From Salinivirgaceae bacterium (GTDB lineage: Bacteria > Bacteroidota > Bacteroidia > Bacteroidales > SZUA-534), in the NCBI GenBank assembly GCA_024405635.1, contig JAKSOL010000004.1, positions 1 through 64,000 of the forward strand: a stretch of 64,000 nt of DNA, given 5' to 3'. The translations under genes and the position numbers were made by a program. Positions 19,490-28,696 of this stretch are shown one piece after another; position 1 is the stretch's first letter, and every line of letters starts with the position of its first letter. Below the pieces are notes generated by a model. The model saw only the letters and a program-made list of their open reading frames with translations, was not told where the DNA came from and made no database searches.

Positions 19490-22108
19490 TTATTTATCGT
19501 TTTGTTTAATAAGATTTTTCAGTGCGTGACCAAAGTTCAAATAGCCGCAGTTGCCAGCAATGGTGCCTTCGTTTTGTCCCCAAAGGAATGGCCAATCGTC
19601 AAAGTTTTCAAAGTGGTCGGGGTGGCGGAACAAAACGCCAGGAGCCATGTTGCCTGGAATGAATGAGAAGTCGGCGCGGTTGTTGCCGTAGAATACCGAT
19701 TTAGGACGGGTTGCGCCCACAGTTGCTACAAACGAGTAGTTGTGGTATGGGTGGCAACCATATAGCCAAGCTGCAACTTTAAATGCGTAGCTTTTGTCAA
19801 TAATGTCAGGGAAATAGGTAGAAGCAAGGCATACGTTTGATCCGTATTGCACAACCGACGAGTTGCCTGCCCAGTTGCCAAGTCCCAATGGCAATCCGTA
19901 AGGGTTGTCTTTTGCTTGTCCGTCAAGATACTCTTTGTATTTGACCATATAAGGGCGAAGTTTTTTTGCGTATTTGGCGTCCATGTGAGGAATGGCGGCA
20001 ATGGCTGTTGGAACCACACGAGTAAGCATGTGGTCAAGTGCTGGCCAAATTTGTTCCTCAAACTTGGTGCGATATTCTTTTTCGCCAGTAGCAATGTAAA
20101 GTTGCAAGTTAGCAGCCAAACCCGAAGCCATGCCAAACATGTTTTGGTTCGATTGCTGGTTTTGAGCAGGTTTTTTCTTCTTAGCATCGGTTTGAGGAGC
20201 TGGTTCGGGGCGAGGTTGTTCGCCTGGACGATGAGCGCGAGGTGCGTTGCTTTTAATCAGTTCAGTAGCTTCGGCTTGCAAGCGTTTTGATTCGGCAAGT
20301 GCGCGGTTTGCAAGGTCGTCGTTGTAGCCACGAAGCACACGGCTGGCAGCGGCAAGCACATCGGCAGCTTGAAGGTCGCGGTCGGGGTCGCGGCTGGTAA
20401 ATGCCCAAAGGTCGTCGGGAGTTCCGCTCGATTTGCCGTCGGCCGATACCTCGTAAGGTTTAAGCGATGGGTCGTAGTGCAAACCATCGGTTAGCGATGC
20501 TGCATCGCCAAGATGGTGGTAGTTGTCCAATACTGAGTTTGATAAGCATTGCGACATGTGTCCAATTTGCTCGGCTTGAGCTACAAGGTTAAGCACTCCG
20601 TGCTCAATGTATTGCAACATATCGGGTTTGCCGTCGGGACGGTGTAGGTCAACATAACGTTGGTCTTGACTAACAAATGTTTCGTCGCGCATTGGTTTGT
20701 AGCTTTCCCAAATGTTTACAAGGCTTTGCACTACGTTGATGTTTGAGTGTGTTTCAATGTCAAAGTCGCCAGCGTCAAAAAATCCGCCTATGTTCAAACC
20801 TGGAATAAGTTCAAATGGCTTGTATTTGGTGTCGGTGGTTGGACCTTGCCAGTGAAGGTCAAAGTGGTCAACATTTACAGGGGCTTGTAGGTATCCTTCT
20901 TTAAAAGGTTCGCCGTGCCAAATGCGGTAGCCTTCGTTCACAGTCATGTGGTTCATGTGTATTGGAATCCAAACGTCGCTTGTTGCATCGGTAATGCGGT
21001 CATACACATCGTCGCCAATGATAAAGTTATCGGAGCGTGAGTCGGCATATTTAATGTAATAGATGCCAGGTTCGGTAACTTGACTAAAATTGAAGTGAAC
21101 GTAGTTATATTTAAAGTAACGACCCCATTCGCTTACTGCGCCTTTAAATACTTGGCTTTCGCCCTCGGGTGTGATGCGTACAATTGATGCTTCGGGTTGT
21201 ACTTTGTCCATTTTGTCGAGTTCAATAACAGCAATTTTAGGTTGCGATGGCAGATAACCAACTTGCGAAAAACCGATGTTTGGTTTGCGAATCCAACCGT
21301 CGATGGCGTTAGGTTCAATGGTCCAAGTAAGCACTTTGCCGGTTTTTCCGGTTGGTAAAACCGAGCGGAACACAAACCAACCGTTTTGCGCTAACATGCG
21401 GCCGTCGTAAAGGTTGATGTCAGAATCGGTTGACGATATGCGTACTGTGCGCTCTGGATCTTCGGGAGCAATTATAAAGTTTCGTCCTGTTGACATTGGA
21501 AGTGGGTCAACAAATTGTCCGGTTCCGCGGTCGTCGTAGGTTTTGTAACCTTTAAATTGTTTCTTTTTCTCCTCGTTTGGACGAACAATGGTGTTGCTCA
21601 CAGCATAGCGAGGCAAGCGTTGTGCTTTGCCGTCAACTAAATACGATTTGTTCCAATATTGCGATGGGAGAAATTCGATGTTGAAACCAGCATCGCCTTC
21701 AAGTTCTGCAGGAACTGGTTTATCAAGGTAAACTGCTATTTCAACGCCTTTGCCTTTGCCAGTAACCACAATGCGTGAATCGAAGTTGTAGTCGTTGTAG
21801 CGTAATGCAACCTCAATGCTGTTTTGGTCGGTGTTAACTTGGCGGTTGGTGGTAAAAGGCACAAGGTCCCATTGCTCGGGTGTGTTGTTTAGCCTTATGG
21901 CTCCACCTTGAATGGTGCGAACACCATGGTGAATAACCTCAATGCCTGAGTTTTTTTCGTCGTTAAAACCGCCGTTGTATAAGTTGTTGTAAACTAATAC
22001 GTTAACGCCTTGTTGCTCAAAGTAGCCAAGGTCGTTAATCTTTAAATCCTGTGCGCAAACGCACGCGGGTGCTGCTAGTGCTAATAGCAGCTTAAGGGTC
22101 TTTTTCAT
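19490..22108 (-). CDS. Secreted glycoside hydrolase family 9 protein with N-terminal CelD-like Ig domain
   Basis: The 872-residue protein has a signal peptide (cleaved near CVCAQ), an N-terminal region of about 270 residues, a cellulase-type Ig domain (GFSQVGYLPSQPKIAVIE) and a C-terminal GH9 barrel. The catalytic-base motif DAGD is at 445-448, a His-containing VLFRHPDHF follows late, and the proton donor is Glu847 in GQNEGT. GH9 enzymes are mostly endoglucanases, so activity on cellulose or mixed-linked glucan is likely. An insert rich in Pro, Lys and Gln (about residues 630-660) interrupts the barrel. No T9SS C-terminal domain is present. It has its own promoter and terminator. Confidence 0.88.
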   Translation of the reverse strand: MKKTLKLLLALAAPACVCAQDLKINDLGYFEQQGVNVLVYNNLYNGGFNDEKNSGIEVIHHGVRTIQGGAIRLNNTPEQWDLVPFTTNRQVNTDQNSIEVALRYNDYNFDSRIVVTGKGKGVEIAVYLDKPVPAELEGDAGFNIEFLPSQYWNKSYLVDGKAQRLPRYAVSNTIVRPNEEKKKQFKGYKTYDDRGTGQFVDPLPMSTGRNFIIAPEDPERTVRISSTDSDINLYDGRMLAQNGWFVFRSVLPTGKTGKVLTWTIEPNAIDGWIRKPNIGFSQVGYLPSQPKIAVIELDKMDKVQPEASIVRITPEGESQVFKGAVSEWGRYFKYNYVHFNFSQVTEPGIYYIKYADSRSDNFIIGDDVYDRITDATSDVWIPIHMNHMTVNEGYRIWHGEPFKEGYLQAPVNVDHFDLHWQGPTTDTKYKPFELIPGLNIGGFFDAGDFDIETHSNINVVQSLVNIWESYKPMRDETFVSQDQRYVDLHRPDGKPDMLQYIEHGVLNLVAQAEQIGHMSQCLSNSVLDNYHHLGDAASLTDGLHYDPSLKPYEVSADGKSSGTPDDLWAFTSRDPDRDLQAADVLAAASRVLRGYNDDLANRALAESKRLQAEATELIKSNAPRAHRPGEQPRPEPAPQTDAKKKKPAQNQQSNQNMFGMASGLAANLQLYIATGEKEYRTKFEEQIWPALDHMLTRVVPTAIAAIPHMDAKYAKKLRPYMVKYKEYLDGQAKDNPYGLPLGLGNWAGNSSVVQYGSNVCLASTYFPDIIDKSYAFKVAAWLYGCHPYHNYSFVATVGATRPKSVFYGNNRADFSFIPGNMAPGVLFRHPDHFENFDDWPFLWGQNEGTIAGNCGYLNFGHALKNLIKQNDK

Positions 22109-22409
22109 AGTAAAATGGTTAAATATTATTTACAAATATATTTATGGGGATGAATTTTGCAAATTAGTTCAGTAGGTGTTTTGTGTTGCTAATCATTGCG
22201 TTATGTCAGTTTGTTTTGTGGCTAAAACTTGTATAAGCAAATAATGAATGTGCGAATGGTGGTTATTTTTGTTCACTGAACACGCCATTCGCACAGTGTG
22301 TTGTTAGTTATATTAATGGTTTTTAAATCTCGAAAAGCCTTTGGGTTGTGTTTATCGGGCAACCTACCAATAAAAAATAGTACCTTCGGCCCCACAAATA
22401 AATAAGCCA
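22109..22409. other. Divergent intergenic region between GH9 and the M23 peptidase gene
   Basis: This 301-base AT-rich gap contains the GH9 promoter (22133-22163, minus strand) and, for the M23 gene, a possible -7 box TACCTTCG at 22381-22388. I see no gene or repeat in the remaining sequence. Confidence 0.5.
22133..22163 (-). promoter_or_regulatory. Predicted promoter of the GH9 gene
   Basis: On the minus strand TTTG (22163-22160), exactly 19 bases, then TATATTTG (22140-22133): a full match to the Bacteroidetes consensus. The predicted start site is within 20 bases of the ATG. Confidence 0.7.
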
Positions 22410-23285
22410 ATGTCGAAAAAACAGAAACAATCGTTCCACAGACGCATGTTGTCGCAGTTTAGGTTTGTTATTCTAAACGAGCGTACACTAAAAGAGGTAT
22501 GGAGCGTTATTCTTTCGCTGCGCAATGTGTTGTTCCTCGTTTCGCTTATTGTTGCATTTCTTGTAGGAATGGGCATATTGCTCATTACGTTTACACCATT
22601 GCGCGAGTATGTTCCTGGCTATCCGCAAGAGTCGGAGCGTCAATTGTTTATCCGTAATCTTTACCGCATCGATTCGCTTGAGAGTGAGCTACTTCAGCGT
22701 GATGCTTATGTTGATAACATTCGTCGTATTCTTGAAAATCGCGAAACATTGCCGCATTATACCGAGCGTGATAGTGTGCGTGTAACGGCATCAACTAAAA
22801 ATATTCCGCCAGTACCAGTTATCGATTCGTCGCTTTACCAACATGTGAGCGATGAGCAGTTTTCGGTTCGCACAATAGCCTATGAGTCGATGGTAAACAC
22901 AAGCATCAATGCTTTGCGCATGCACTTTTATTGCCCAATAAGAGGCAGTGTGTCAAATAATTTCAACATAAAAGAAACTCATTATGGTATCGATATAGTG
23001 TCTGATTCAAAAGCGCCAATTCTTTCGGTGCTCGATGGTACCGTTATTTTTTCGGCATGGACACTGGAAACAGGTTACGTTATAGCACTTCAGCATAACG
23101 GAAACATTGTGTCGATTTATAAACACAATTCGGTACTGCTTAAAAAAATGGGCGACCGTGTGAGTGCGGGTGAGCCTATTGGCATTATTGGCAATACTGG
23201 CGAATATACTACTGGAACTCACCTTCATTTTGAACTTTGGCAAGACGGACAGCCACTTAATCCGGCTGACTATATAACTTTTTAA
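22410..23285 (+). CDS. M23 (LytM-type) metallopeptidase, membrane-anchored
   Basis: The 291-residue protein has a cytoplasmic N-terminus, one membrane helix (about residues 40-62), a helical stalk with coiled-coil character, and a C-terminal M23 domain. The zinc ligands are present: HYGID (H191, D195) and HLHFE (H271, H273), so it should be an active peptidoglycan endopeptidase or at least zinc-binding. Proteins of this layout act in cell-wall remodelling or division. It starts the run M23-dxr-rseP, spaced by only 4 bases from dxr. Confidence 0.9.
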   Translation: MSKKQKQSFHRRMLSQFRFVILNERTLKEVWSVILSLRNVLFLVSLIVAFLVGMGILLITFTPLREYVPGYPQESERQLFIRNLYRIDSLESELLQRDAYVDNIRRILENRETLPHYTERDSVRVTASTKNIPPVPVIDSSLYQHVSDEQFSVRTIAYESMVNTSINALRMHFYCPIRGSVSNNFNIKETHYGIDIVSDSKAPILSVLDGTVIFSAWTLETGYVIALQHNGNIVSIYKHNSVLLKKMGDRVSAGEPIGIIGNTGEYTTGTHLHFELWQDGQPLNPADYITF

Positions 23286-23289
23286 TACT

Positions 23290-24441
23290 GTGGAAAACGT
23301 TAAACACATAGCCGTACTAGGCTCAACAGGTTCAATAGGAACCCAAACTCTTGATGTTGTTCGTGCTCATACCGATAAGGTTGTGGCCGAAGTGCTAACT
23401 GCAAACCGCAATGCCGATTTGCTAATTCAGCAAGCAATTGAATTTAAGCCAAATGCAGTGGTTATTGCCGACGAAAGTCAGTACCAAAAAGTTAAAGATG
23501 CTTTGGCAAACACCGATACTAAGGTTTTTGCGGGCAGCAAAGCTATTGAGCAAGTTGTTCAGTTTGGAACTGTTGACACTGTGGTGACCGCAATGGTTGG
23601 TTATGCCGGATTGTCGTCAACCATAAAGGCTATTGAGGCTGGCAAAAACATTGCTTTGTCAAACAAAGAAACGCTTGTGGTGGCTGGCGAGTTGATTAAT
23701 CAATTGGTTGAAAAGCATAAAGTTAGCGTTACTCCAGTCGATTCAGAACACTCGGCAATTTTTCAATGCCTAATGGGTGAGGGCGAAATTGAAAAGTTGA
23801 TACTTACCGCTTCTGGAGGTCCATTCCGCACCAAAACACTCGACGAGTTGCGCAATGTTACACCTGCACAAGCTCTTAAACATCCAAATTGGAGCATGGG
23901 CGCTAAGGTTACAATCGATTCGGCATCAATGATGAACAAAGGTCTTGAAGTGATTGAAGCTCATTGGTTGTTTGGTGTGCCTTATGACAAAATTGAGGTG
24001 TCGGTTCATCCGCAATCAATAATACACAGCATGGTGCAGTTTGTCGATGGCAGTGTTAAAGCTCAAATGGGTTTGCCCGACATGCGTTTGCCTATTCAGT
24101 TTGCATTGAGCTACCCCGACCGCTGGCCATCTGACTTTAAGCGTATGGATTTTGCAACTCAGCAACCGCTTACTTTTGAGGCTCCAGACCTTAACAAATT
24201 CAAATGCCTTGCGTTGGCTTATCGTGCGTTGGGCAAAGGCGGCAACGAAACTGCCATTATGAATGCAGCAAATGAGGTGGCTGTGGCTGCTTTCTTGCAA
24301 GAAAAAATTAGTTTCCTTGGCATTGCCGACACTATTGAGAAAACTATGGACAATGTTGCGTTTATTGCAAAACCAACTTATGCCGACCTTGTGGCTACCG
24401 ACACTGAGGCTCGCGCTTTTGCCCAAAGTTTGATTAAATAA
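23290..24441 (+). CDS. dxr: 1-deoxy-D-xylulose 5-phosphate reductoisomerase
   Basis: This enzyme of the MEP isoprenoid pathway turns DXP into MEP using NADPH. The 383-residue protein shows the nucleotide-binding LGSTGSIGTQTL at residues 9-20, the metal-binding SEH in PVDSEHSAIFQ and the substrate loop SGGPFR. The start codon is GTG (23290), fixed by homology of the first residues and by the stop codon of the previous gene. The MEP pathway supplies the undecaprenyl carrier used by the cell-wall enzymes encoded elsewhere here. Confidence 0.96.
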   Translation: MENVKHIAVLGSTGSIGTQTLDVVRAHTDKVVAEVLTANRNADLLIQQAIEFKPNAVVIADESQYQKVKDALANTDTKVFAGSKAIEQVVQFGTVDTVVTAMVGYAGLSSTIKAIEAGKNIALSNKETLVVAGELINQLVEKHKVSVTPVDSEHSAIFQCLMGEGEIEKLILTASGGPFRTKTLDELRNVTPAQALKHPNWSMGAKVTIDSASMMNKGLEVIEAHWLFGVPYDKIEVSVHPQSIIHSMVQFVDGSVKAQMGLPDMRLPIQFALSYPDRWPSDFKRMDFATQQPLTFEAPDLNKFKCLALAYRALGKGGNETAIMNAANEVAVAAFLQEKISFLGIADTIEKTMDNVAFIAKPTYADLVATDTEARAFAQSLIK

Positions 24442-24483
24442 ATTTGGTTTTTTATCGTTATACCGAAAAAATAGTAAAACATT

Positions 24484-25950
24484 ATGGATATACTAATCAG
24501 AGTAGCACAACTATTAGTTAGCTTGTCGTTGTTAATTGTGATTCACGAGTTTGGCCATTTTATGTGGGCCCGACTTTTTGGTACTCGAGTTGAAAAATTC
24601 TACATGTTCTTCGATACCAAATTTTCAATCTTCCGTTGCAAACGTCTCAACGACGGCAAAATGCACTTCAAATTTTTTGCTCCCAATGTGCCCGATGCTT
24701 ACGAAACCATTGAGGGAGTTGACGAGAACGGTAAAAAGAAAATAACCTACAAACAAATCGATTTAGACACTTTGCCCGAAGACGATTGGCGCCGCTCTGA
24801 TGCAACAGAGTACGGCTTGGGTTGGTTGCCTTTTGGTGGCTACGTTAAAATTGCCGGAATGATTGACGAGTCGATGGACGAGGCTCAAATGTCGTTGCCT
24901 GCCAAGCCTGATGAGTTTCGCTCAAAAAAACCATGGCAACGTTTGTTGGTTATGGTGGGCGGAGTGCTCAACAACCTTATTATGGCAGTAATTATCTACA
25001 CTGGCATTTTGTACGTTTGGGGCGAAGAATATCTGCCAACCGAAAACTTAAAATATGGCGTTGTTTGCGATTCTACAGCTTTGGCTGCTGGCTTGCAAAA
25101 TGGCGACAAGATTTTAACCATCGACGGACAAAAGGTTGACAAAGCAACTGGCATTGCTGCTTACATTGTACTTAACGGTGCTCGCACCATTCAAGTTGAG
25201 CGCAACGGTGTAAACGTTGAAATATCATTAACCGACAGCGTTATAAAACCAATTCTTGACGGAGCAGCATTTGTGTCGCCTCGTTTCCCATTCATTGCAG
25301 GAGGTTTTGCCGAAGAGTCGGCTGCCAAAGTAGCTGGAGTTGAAGTGGGCGACCGCATTGTTGGAATCGATACTATTGAAACCCCATTTTTTGACCAATT
25401 CCGTGCAGTTGTGGGCAATTATAAAGACACAACCGTTAACCTATTGATTGAACGCAACGGAGCTCGCCAAGCTCTGCAAGTTGCAATTCCAAGCACAGGA
25501 ATGATTGGTGTTGCTGCTAGCACCGACAATTTGTTTGAATTGCGCCATGTTGAATATGGTTTGCTTGAGTCTATTCCAGCAGGCATTAAAAAGTCGTATG
25601 CCGTTGCTGCCGACTACCTAAAACAATTTAAACTGCTTGTGCGCCCCGAAACTAAAGCTTACGAATCGCTTGGTGGATTTATTGCCATAGGCAAAATATT
25701 CCCAACCGAGTGGCATTGGCAAACATTTTGGAGCCTTACAGGTTTCTTTAGCATTATGCTGGCAGTGCTAAACATTCTGCCCATTCCAGCTCTCGATGGC
25801 GGCCACGTTATGTTTACACTTTACGAAATTATAACTCGCCGCAAACCAAGCGACAAATTCCTTGAATATGCACAAATGATTGGCCTTGCATTGTTGTTTG
25901 CTCTGCTTATTTATGCCAACGGAAACGATATAGTTAAATTGTTCCGATAA
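24484..25950 (+). CDS. rseP: RIP metalloprotease RseP (site-2 protease)
   Basis: This 488-residue inner-membrane protease cuts membrane-embedded regulators such as anti-sigma factors. The zinc motif HEFGH is at residues 21-25 in the first helix, the third zinc ligand is in NILPIPALDGG near the C-terminus, and two PDZ-type segments lie between (AALAAGLQNGDKIL and AKVAGVEVGDRIV). The insertion after the first helix (about residues 40-100) is usual in Bacteroidetes. Its stop codon overlaps the next ATG by one base. Confidence 0.95.
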   Translation: MDILIRVAQLLVSLSLLIVIHEFGHFMWARLFGTRVEKFYMFFDTKFSIFRCKRLNDGKMHFKFFAPNVPDAYETIEGVDENGKKKITYKQIDLDTLPEDDWRRSDATEYGLGWLPFGGYVKIAGMIDESMDEAQMSLPAKPDEFRSKKPWQRLLVMVGGVLNNLIMAVIIYTGILYVWGEEYLPTENLKYGVVCDSTALAAGLQNGDKILTIDGQKVDKATGIAAYIVLNGARTIQVERNGVNVEISLTDSVIKPILDGAAFVSPRFPFIAGGFAEESAAKVAGVEVGDRIVGIDTIETPFFDQFRAVVGNYKDTTVNLLIERNGARQALQVAIPSTGMIGVAASTDNLFELRHVEYGLLESIPAGIKKSYAVAADYLKQFKLLVRPETKAYESLGGFIAIGKIFPTEWHWQTFWSLTGFFSIMLAVLNILPIPALDGGHVMFTLYEIITRRKPSDKFLEYAQMIGLALLFALLIYANGNDIVKLFR

Positions 25951-26618
25951 TGGCAACAGCTAAAAAATCGACCATACCGCCAACCCGATTCGACGATTCG
26001 GTTGACGACTATGTTGCTTCGCACTCAACGCCTGCCGATGCGCTGCTAACTGAACTCGAACGCTCAACATACGTCAACTACTTGCGTCCACACATGGTTG
26101 CCGGGCACATTCAAGGCAAAGTTTTAGAAATGCTTAGCTGCATGATGCAACCCAAACGCATACTCGAATTGGGCACATTTACCGGTTATTCGGCTTTGTG
26201 CCTGGCAAAAGGCCTTGCACCCGATGGCGAACTGCACACCATTGACATAAACGACGAACTTGAAGATTTTACACGCTCGTTTTTCAACCGTAGTCCGCAC
26301 GCCTCGCAAATACATTATCATTTGGGCGATGCGCGAGACATTATTCCAACCTTGGGCGGCAACTTCGATATGGCTTTTATTGATGCCGACAAACGCGAAT
26401 ACCCTGAGTATTACGAACTTGTGTTTAAATCGGTACGCGTTGGTGGCTTTATTATTGCCGACGATGTGTTGTGGTACGGCAAAGTGCTTACTGATACCGA
26501 TGCCTTTACCCGTGCTTTGCAGCAATTTAACGATATGGTAATGGCCGACTCTCGCGTCGAGAATGTGATTTTCCCTATTCGCGATGGCTTGATGGTGGCT
26601 CGCAAAGTTTGCGAATAG
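25950..26618 (+). CDS. Class I SAM-dependent O-methyltransferase (catechol-type family 3)
   Basis: The 222-residue protein has the SAM-binding motif ILELGTFTGYSALCLA and the divalent-metal stretch AFIDADKREYPEYYE, which define the cation-dependent O-methyltransferase family (catechol and caffeoyl-CoA type). The substrate is unknown. Its ATG overlaps the rseP stop (TAATG), so translation is probably coupled. Confidence 0.88.
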   Translation: MATAKKSTIPPTRFDDSVDDYVASHSTPADALLTELERSTYVNYLRPHMVAGHIQGKVLEMLSCMMQPKRILELGTFTGYSALCLAKGLAPDGELHTIDINDELEDFTRSFFNRSPHASQIHYHLGDARDIIPTLGGNFDMAFIDADKREYPEYYELVFKSVRVGGFIIADDVLWYGKVLTDTDAFTRALQQFNDMVMADSRVENVIFPIRDGLMVARKVCE

Positions 26619-26650
26619 TAGCAAAATTTTAAGCATTAGTAGTTATTCGC

Positions 26651-27322
26651 ATGAAGACAATTGCGCGTATTTACAACGATTTTACCGAAAAATTTGGTGT
26701 GCCGCGTCAAAGCGGTATTGTAAATGCAGTGCAAAGCCAAATTGTTTTTGAGCCAGAGTGCAGAAACATTGATGCCGTGCGTGGGCTCGAAGGCTTTTCG
26801 CACTTGTGGATTCTATGGAGTTTTTCGCAAAACCGACACAACGAGTGGTCACCAACCGTTAGACCGCCCCGCCTTGGAGGCAACGAGCGCATAGGTGTGT
26901 TTGCTACACGATCGCCATACCGGCCCAACGCAATAGGCTTGTCGTGTGTGAAAATCGAAAGCATCGACCTACGTTGCCCTCATGCTCCAATAATTATTGT
27001 GAGTGGAGCCGATTTGGTTAACAACACTCCCATTTTCGACATTAAACCCTATGTGCCATACGCCGATTGTATTCCAGAAGCAACTGGTGGTTTTACCGAT
27101 AGCGTGCCTCGCAAACAACTTAAAGTGCAATTTGCCGATGGAGTTGCAGCTGCCGTTCCTGCCGAAAAAATGCAGTCGCTGATTGAAGTACTGGCAACCG
27201 ATCCGCGTCCCGCTTATCACAACGATGCAAATCGAATTTACGGCATGTCGTTTGCCAACCTAAACGTTAGCTTTCGAGTAAATAACGCAACGGTTGAAAT
27301 AATTGCAGTTGTAAATGGTTGA
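26651..27322 (+). CDS. trmO: tRNA (N6-threonylcarbamoyladenosine37-N6)-methyltransferase TrmO
   Basis: TrmO adds a methyl group to t6A37 in a threonine tRNA with SAM. The 223-residue protein has the family core RPPRLGGNERIGVFATRSPYRPN (split here as RPPRLGGNERIG and FATRSPYRPN), then DIKPYVPYAD. It sits 32 bases after the methyltransferase gene. tsaD, which helps make the t6A precursor, is encoded at 58.7 kb in the same window. Confidence 0.92.
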   Translation: MKTIARIYNDFTEKFGVPRQSGIVNAVQSQIVFEPECRNIDAVRGLEGFSHLWILWSFSQNRHNEWSPTVRPPRLGGNERIGVFATRSPYRPNAIGLSCVKIESIDLRCPHAPIIIVSGADLVNNTPIFDIKPYVPYADCIPEATGGFTDSVPRKQLKVQFADGVAAAVPAEKMQSLIEVLATDPRPAYHNDANRIYGMSFANLNVSFRVNNATVEIIAVVNG

Positions 27323-27430
27323 TAATCAATAGTAAAACAAAATATTGTTGTTTTTTTTCTTTTTGTGTGTAGTAAAACTCCTAGTAGGTGCGTCAAATGT
27401 GCGAACGTTCATAAATACTAAAACTTAATT

Positions 27431-27904
27431 ATGAAAATGGATCAAAAATTATTTGAAAATCTTGTACGCGAAAATCGAAGTACAATATACACGGTGTGCT
27501 ATATGTTTTCAAAAGATGCAAACGAGGTGGCCGATCTTTTTCAAGAAGTGCTTATAAACATTTGGAAAGGAATAGACAGATTTGAAGGGCGCAGTAATGT
27601 TAAAACGTGGATTTACCGAATTAGCCTTAACACTTGCATTAGTTTTGATCGCAAGCGAAAAAAGGCTACTAAGTTGGAAATGTCTGCAAATTTTTTTACT
27701 GAAACCGACAACGATAGCCGCCAAGTTGAATTGTTGCACAAACGTATAAGCATACTTCAGCCGTTTGATAGGGCTATTGTGCTACTATGGCTCGAGAGTA
27801 TAAGCTACGACGAAATTGGCGCAATAGTAGGCATATCGGCCAAAAATGTGGCAGTGCGTCTAACCCGCATTCGTGAACAGTTAAAAAACATGTCGAACGA
27901 TTAA
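27431..27904 (+). CDS. ECF-type RNA polymerase sigma factor
   Basis: The 157-residue protein has sigma region 2 (VADLFQEVLINIWKG and KTWIYRISLNTC) and region 4 with a helix-turn-helix (ISYDEIGAIVGISAKNVAVR). It has no sigma-1 or sigma-3 domain, so it belongs to the extracytoplasmic-function group. It is followed after 13 bases by a membrane protein that may be its partner. A palindrome GAACGTTC (27404-27411) lies just upstream and could be regulatory. Confidence 0.9.
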   Translation: MKMDQKLFENLVRENRSTIYTVCYMFSKDANEVADLFQEVLINIWKGIDRFEGRSNVKTWIYRISLNTCISFDRKRKKATKLEMSANFFTETDNDSRQVELLHKRISILQPFDRAIVLLWLESISYDEIGAIVGISAKNVAVRLTRIREQLKNMSND

Positions 27905-27917
27905 TCATTGTATCATT

Positions 27918-28508
27918 ATGGAAAATTTAAATACATACGTAGAGTTTGAGGAGATGCGAACCCAACTTAATATTTTGACAGAAAAATTAAATGCCGAGCG
28001 AATAATTAGTGATAAAATGGTGCGTGTGGCAACACAAAGCCGCATGCGTTGGTTAACTATCGATGCTAAATTGGGACGATATATAGCACCTCCAATATAT
28101 GTGATGCTTTGCATATCATTTTATTTGCTCACTCAAAACATTCCGTTTACTATTTATTCAGTGTTATTGTTTACGGCTGCTTGCATTGGCCAAAGAATTT
28201 ACTCAAATGACATAGCCGACAAGAACTTATGGGACAAGACCCTGTTAGAGATAGTGCAAAAATTAGCAAGAGCTCGTAAAATAAACGAAAACTGGTACAA
28301 ATTTGGAGTGCCGTTAGGTGGGTTGTGGATAATTTGGTGCGGATCAATTATGAGCAAAACAATACCAAACTTTTCATTTGGTTTATATATAGGTGCTCTT
28401 ATAGGATTAGTTTTTGGTTTTTTAATACGGTGGTTTGTTAACCGTAGGTTTAAGTCGGTTGAAGATAACTTGACAGAGGTGATTGAAATGGAGAAAAATA
28501 ACGAATAG
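27918..28508 (+). CDS. Membrane protein paired with the ECF sigma factor
   Basis: This 196-residue protein of no recognised family has a coiled-coil-like N-terminal segment (residues 5-35), two hydrophobic hairpins (about 55-95 and 130-165) and a charged tail. It is cotranscribed with the sigma factor, so a regulatory or anti-sigma-like role is a fair guess, but no zinc-binding anti-sigma motif (HxxxCxxC) is visible. A strong terminator closes the two-gene unit. Confidence 0.7.
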   Translation: MENLNTYVEFEEMRTQLNILTEKLNAERIISDKMVRVATQSRMRWLTIDAKLGRYIAPPIYVMLCISFYLLTQNIPFTIYSVLLFTAACIGQRIYSNDIADKNLWDKTLLEIVQKLARARKINENWYKFGVPLGGLWIIWCGSIMSKTIPNFSFGLYIGALIGLVFGFLIRWFVNRRFKSVEDNLTEVIEMEKNNE

Positions 28509-28512
28509 AACA

Positions 28513-28547
28513 AAACGCCACTGAATGCAACTGCAACAGTGGCGTTT
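28513..28547 (+). terminator. Rho-independent terminator of the sigma factor operon
   Basis: The perfect 11-bp stem AAACGCCACTG / CAGTGGCGTTT with a 13-base loop is followed by a T run. Confidence 0.88.
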
Positions 28548-28696
28548 TTTTTGAATAATAATTTTTGGAGAGGTGCGCAGCAACGCGTATTAAAGGAGCA
28601 ATAAGCATAAAATTAAAATGATAATCGGTTCTCTTCGTTTAATAATTCAGTCTAAAAAGTATATCTTCGTTTCCAATCAATAAAAACGTTAAAACT

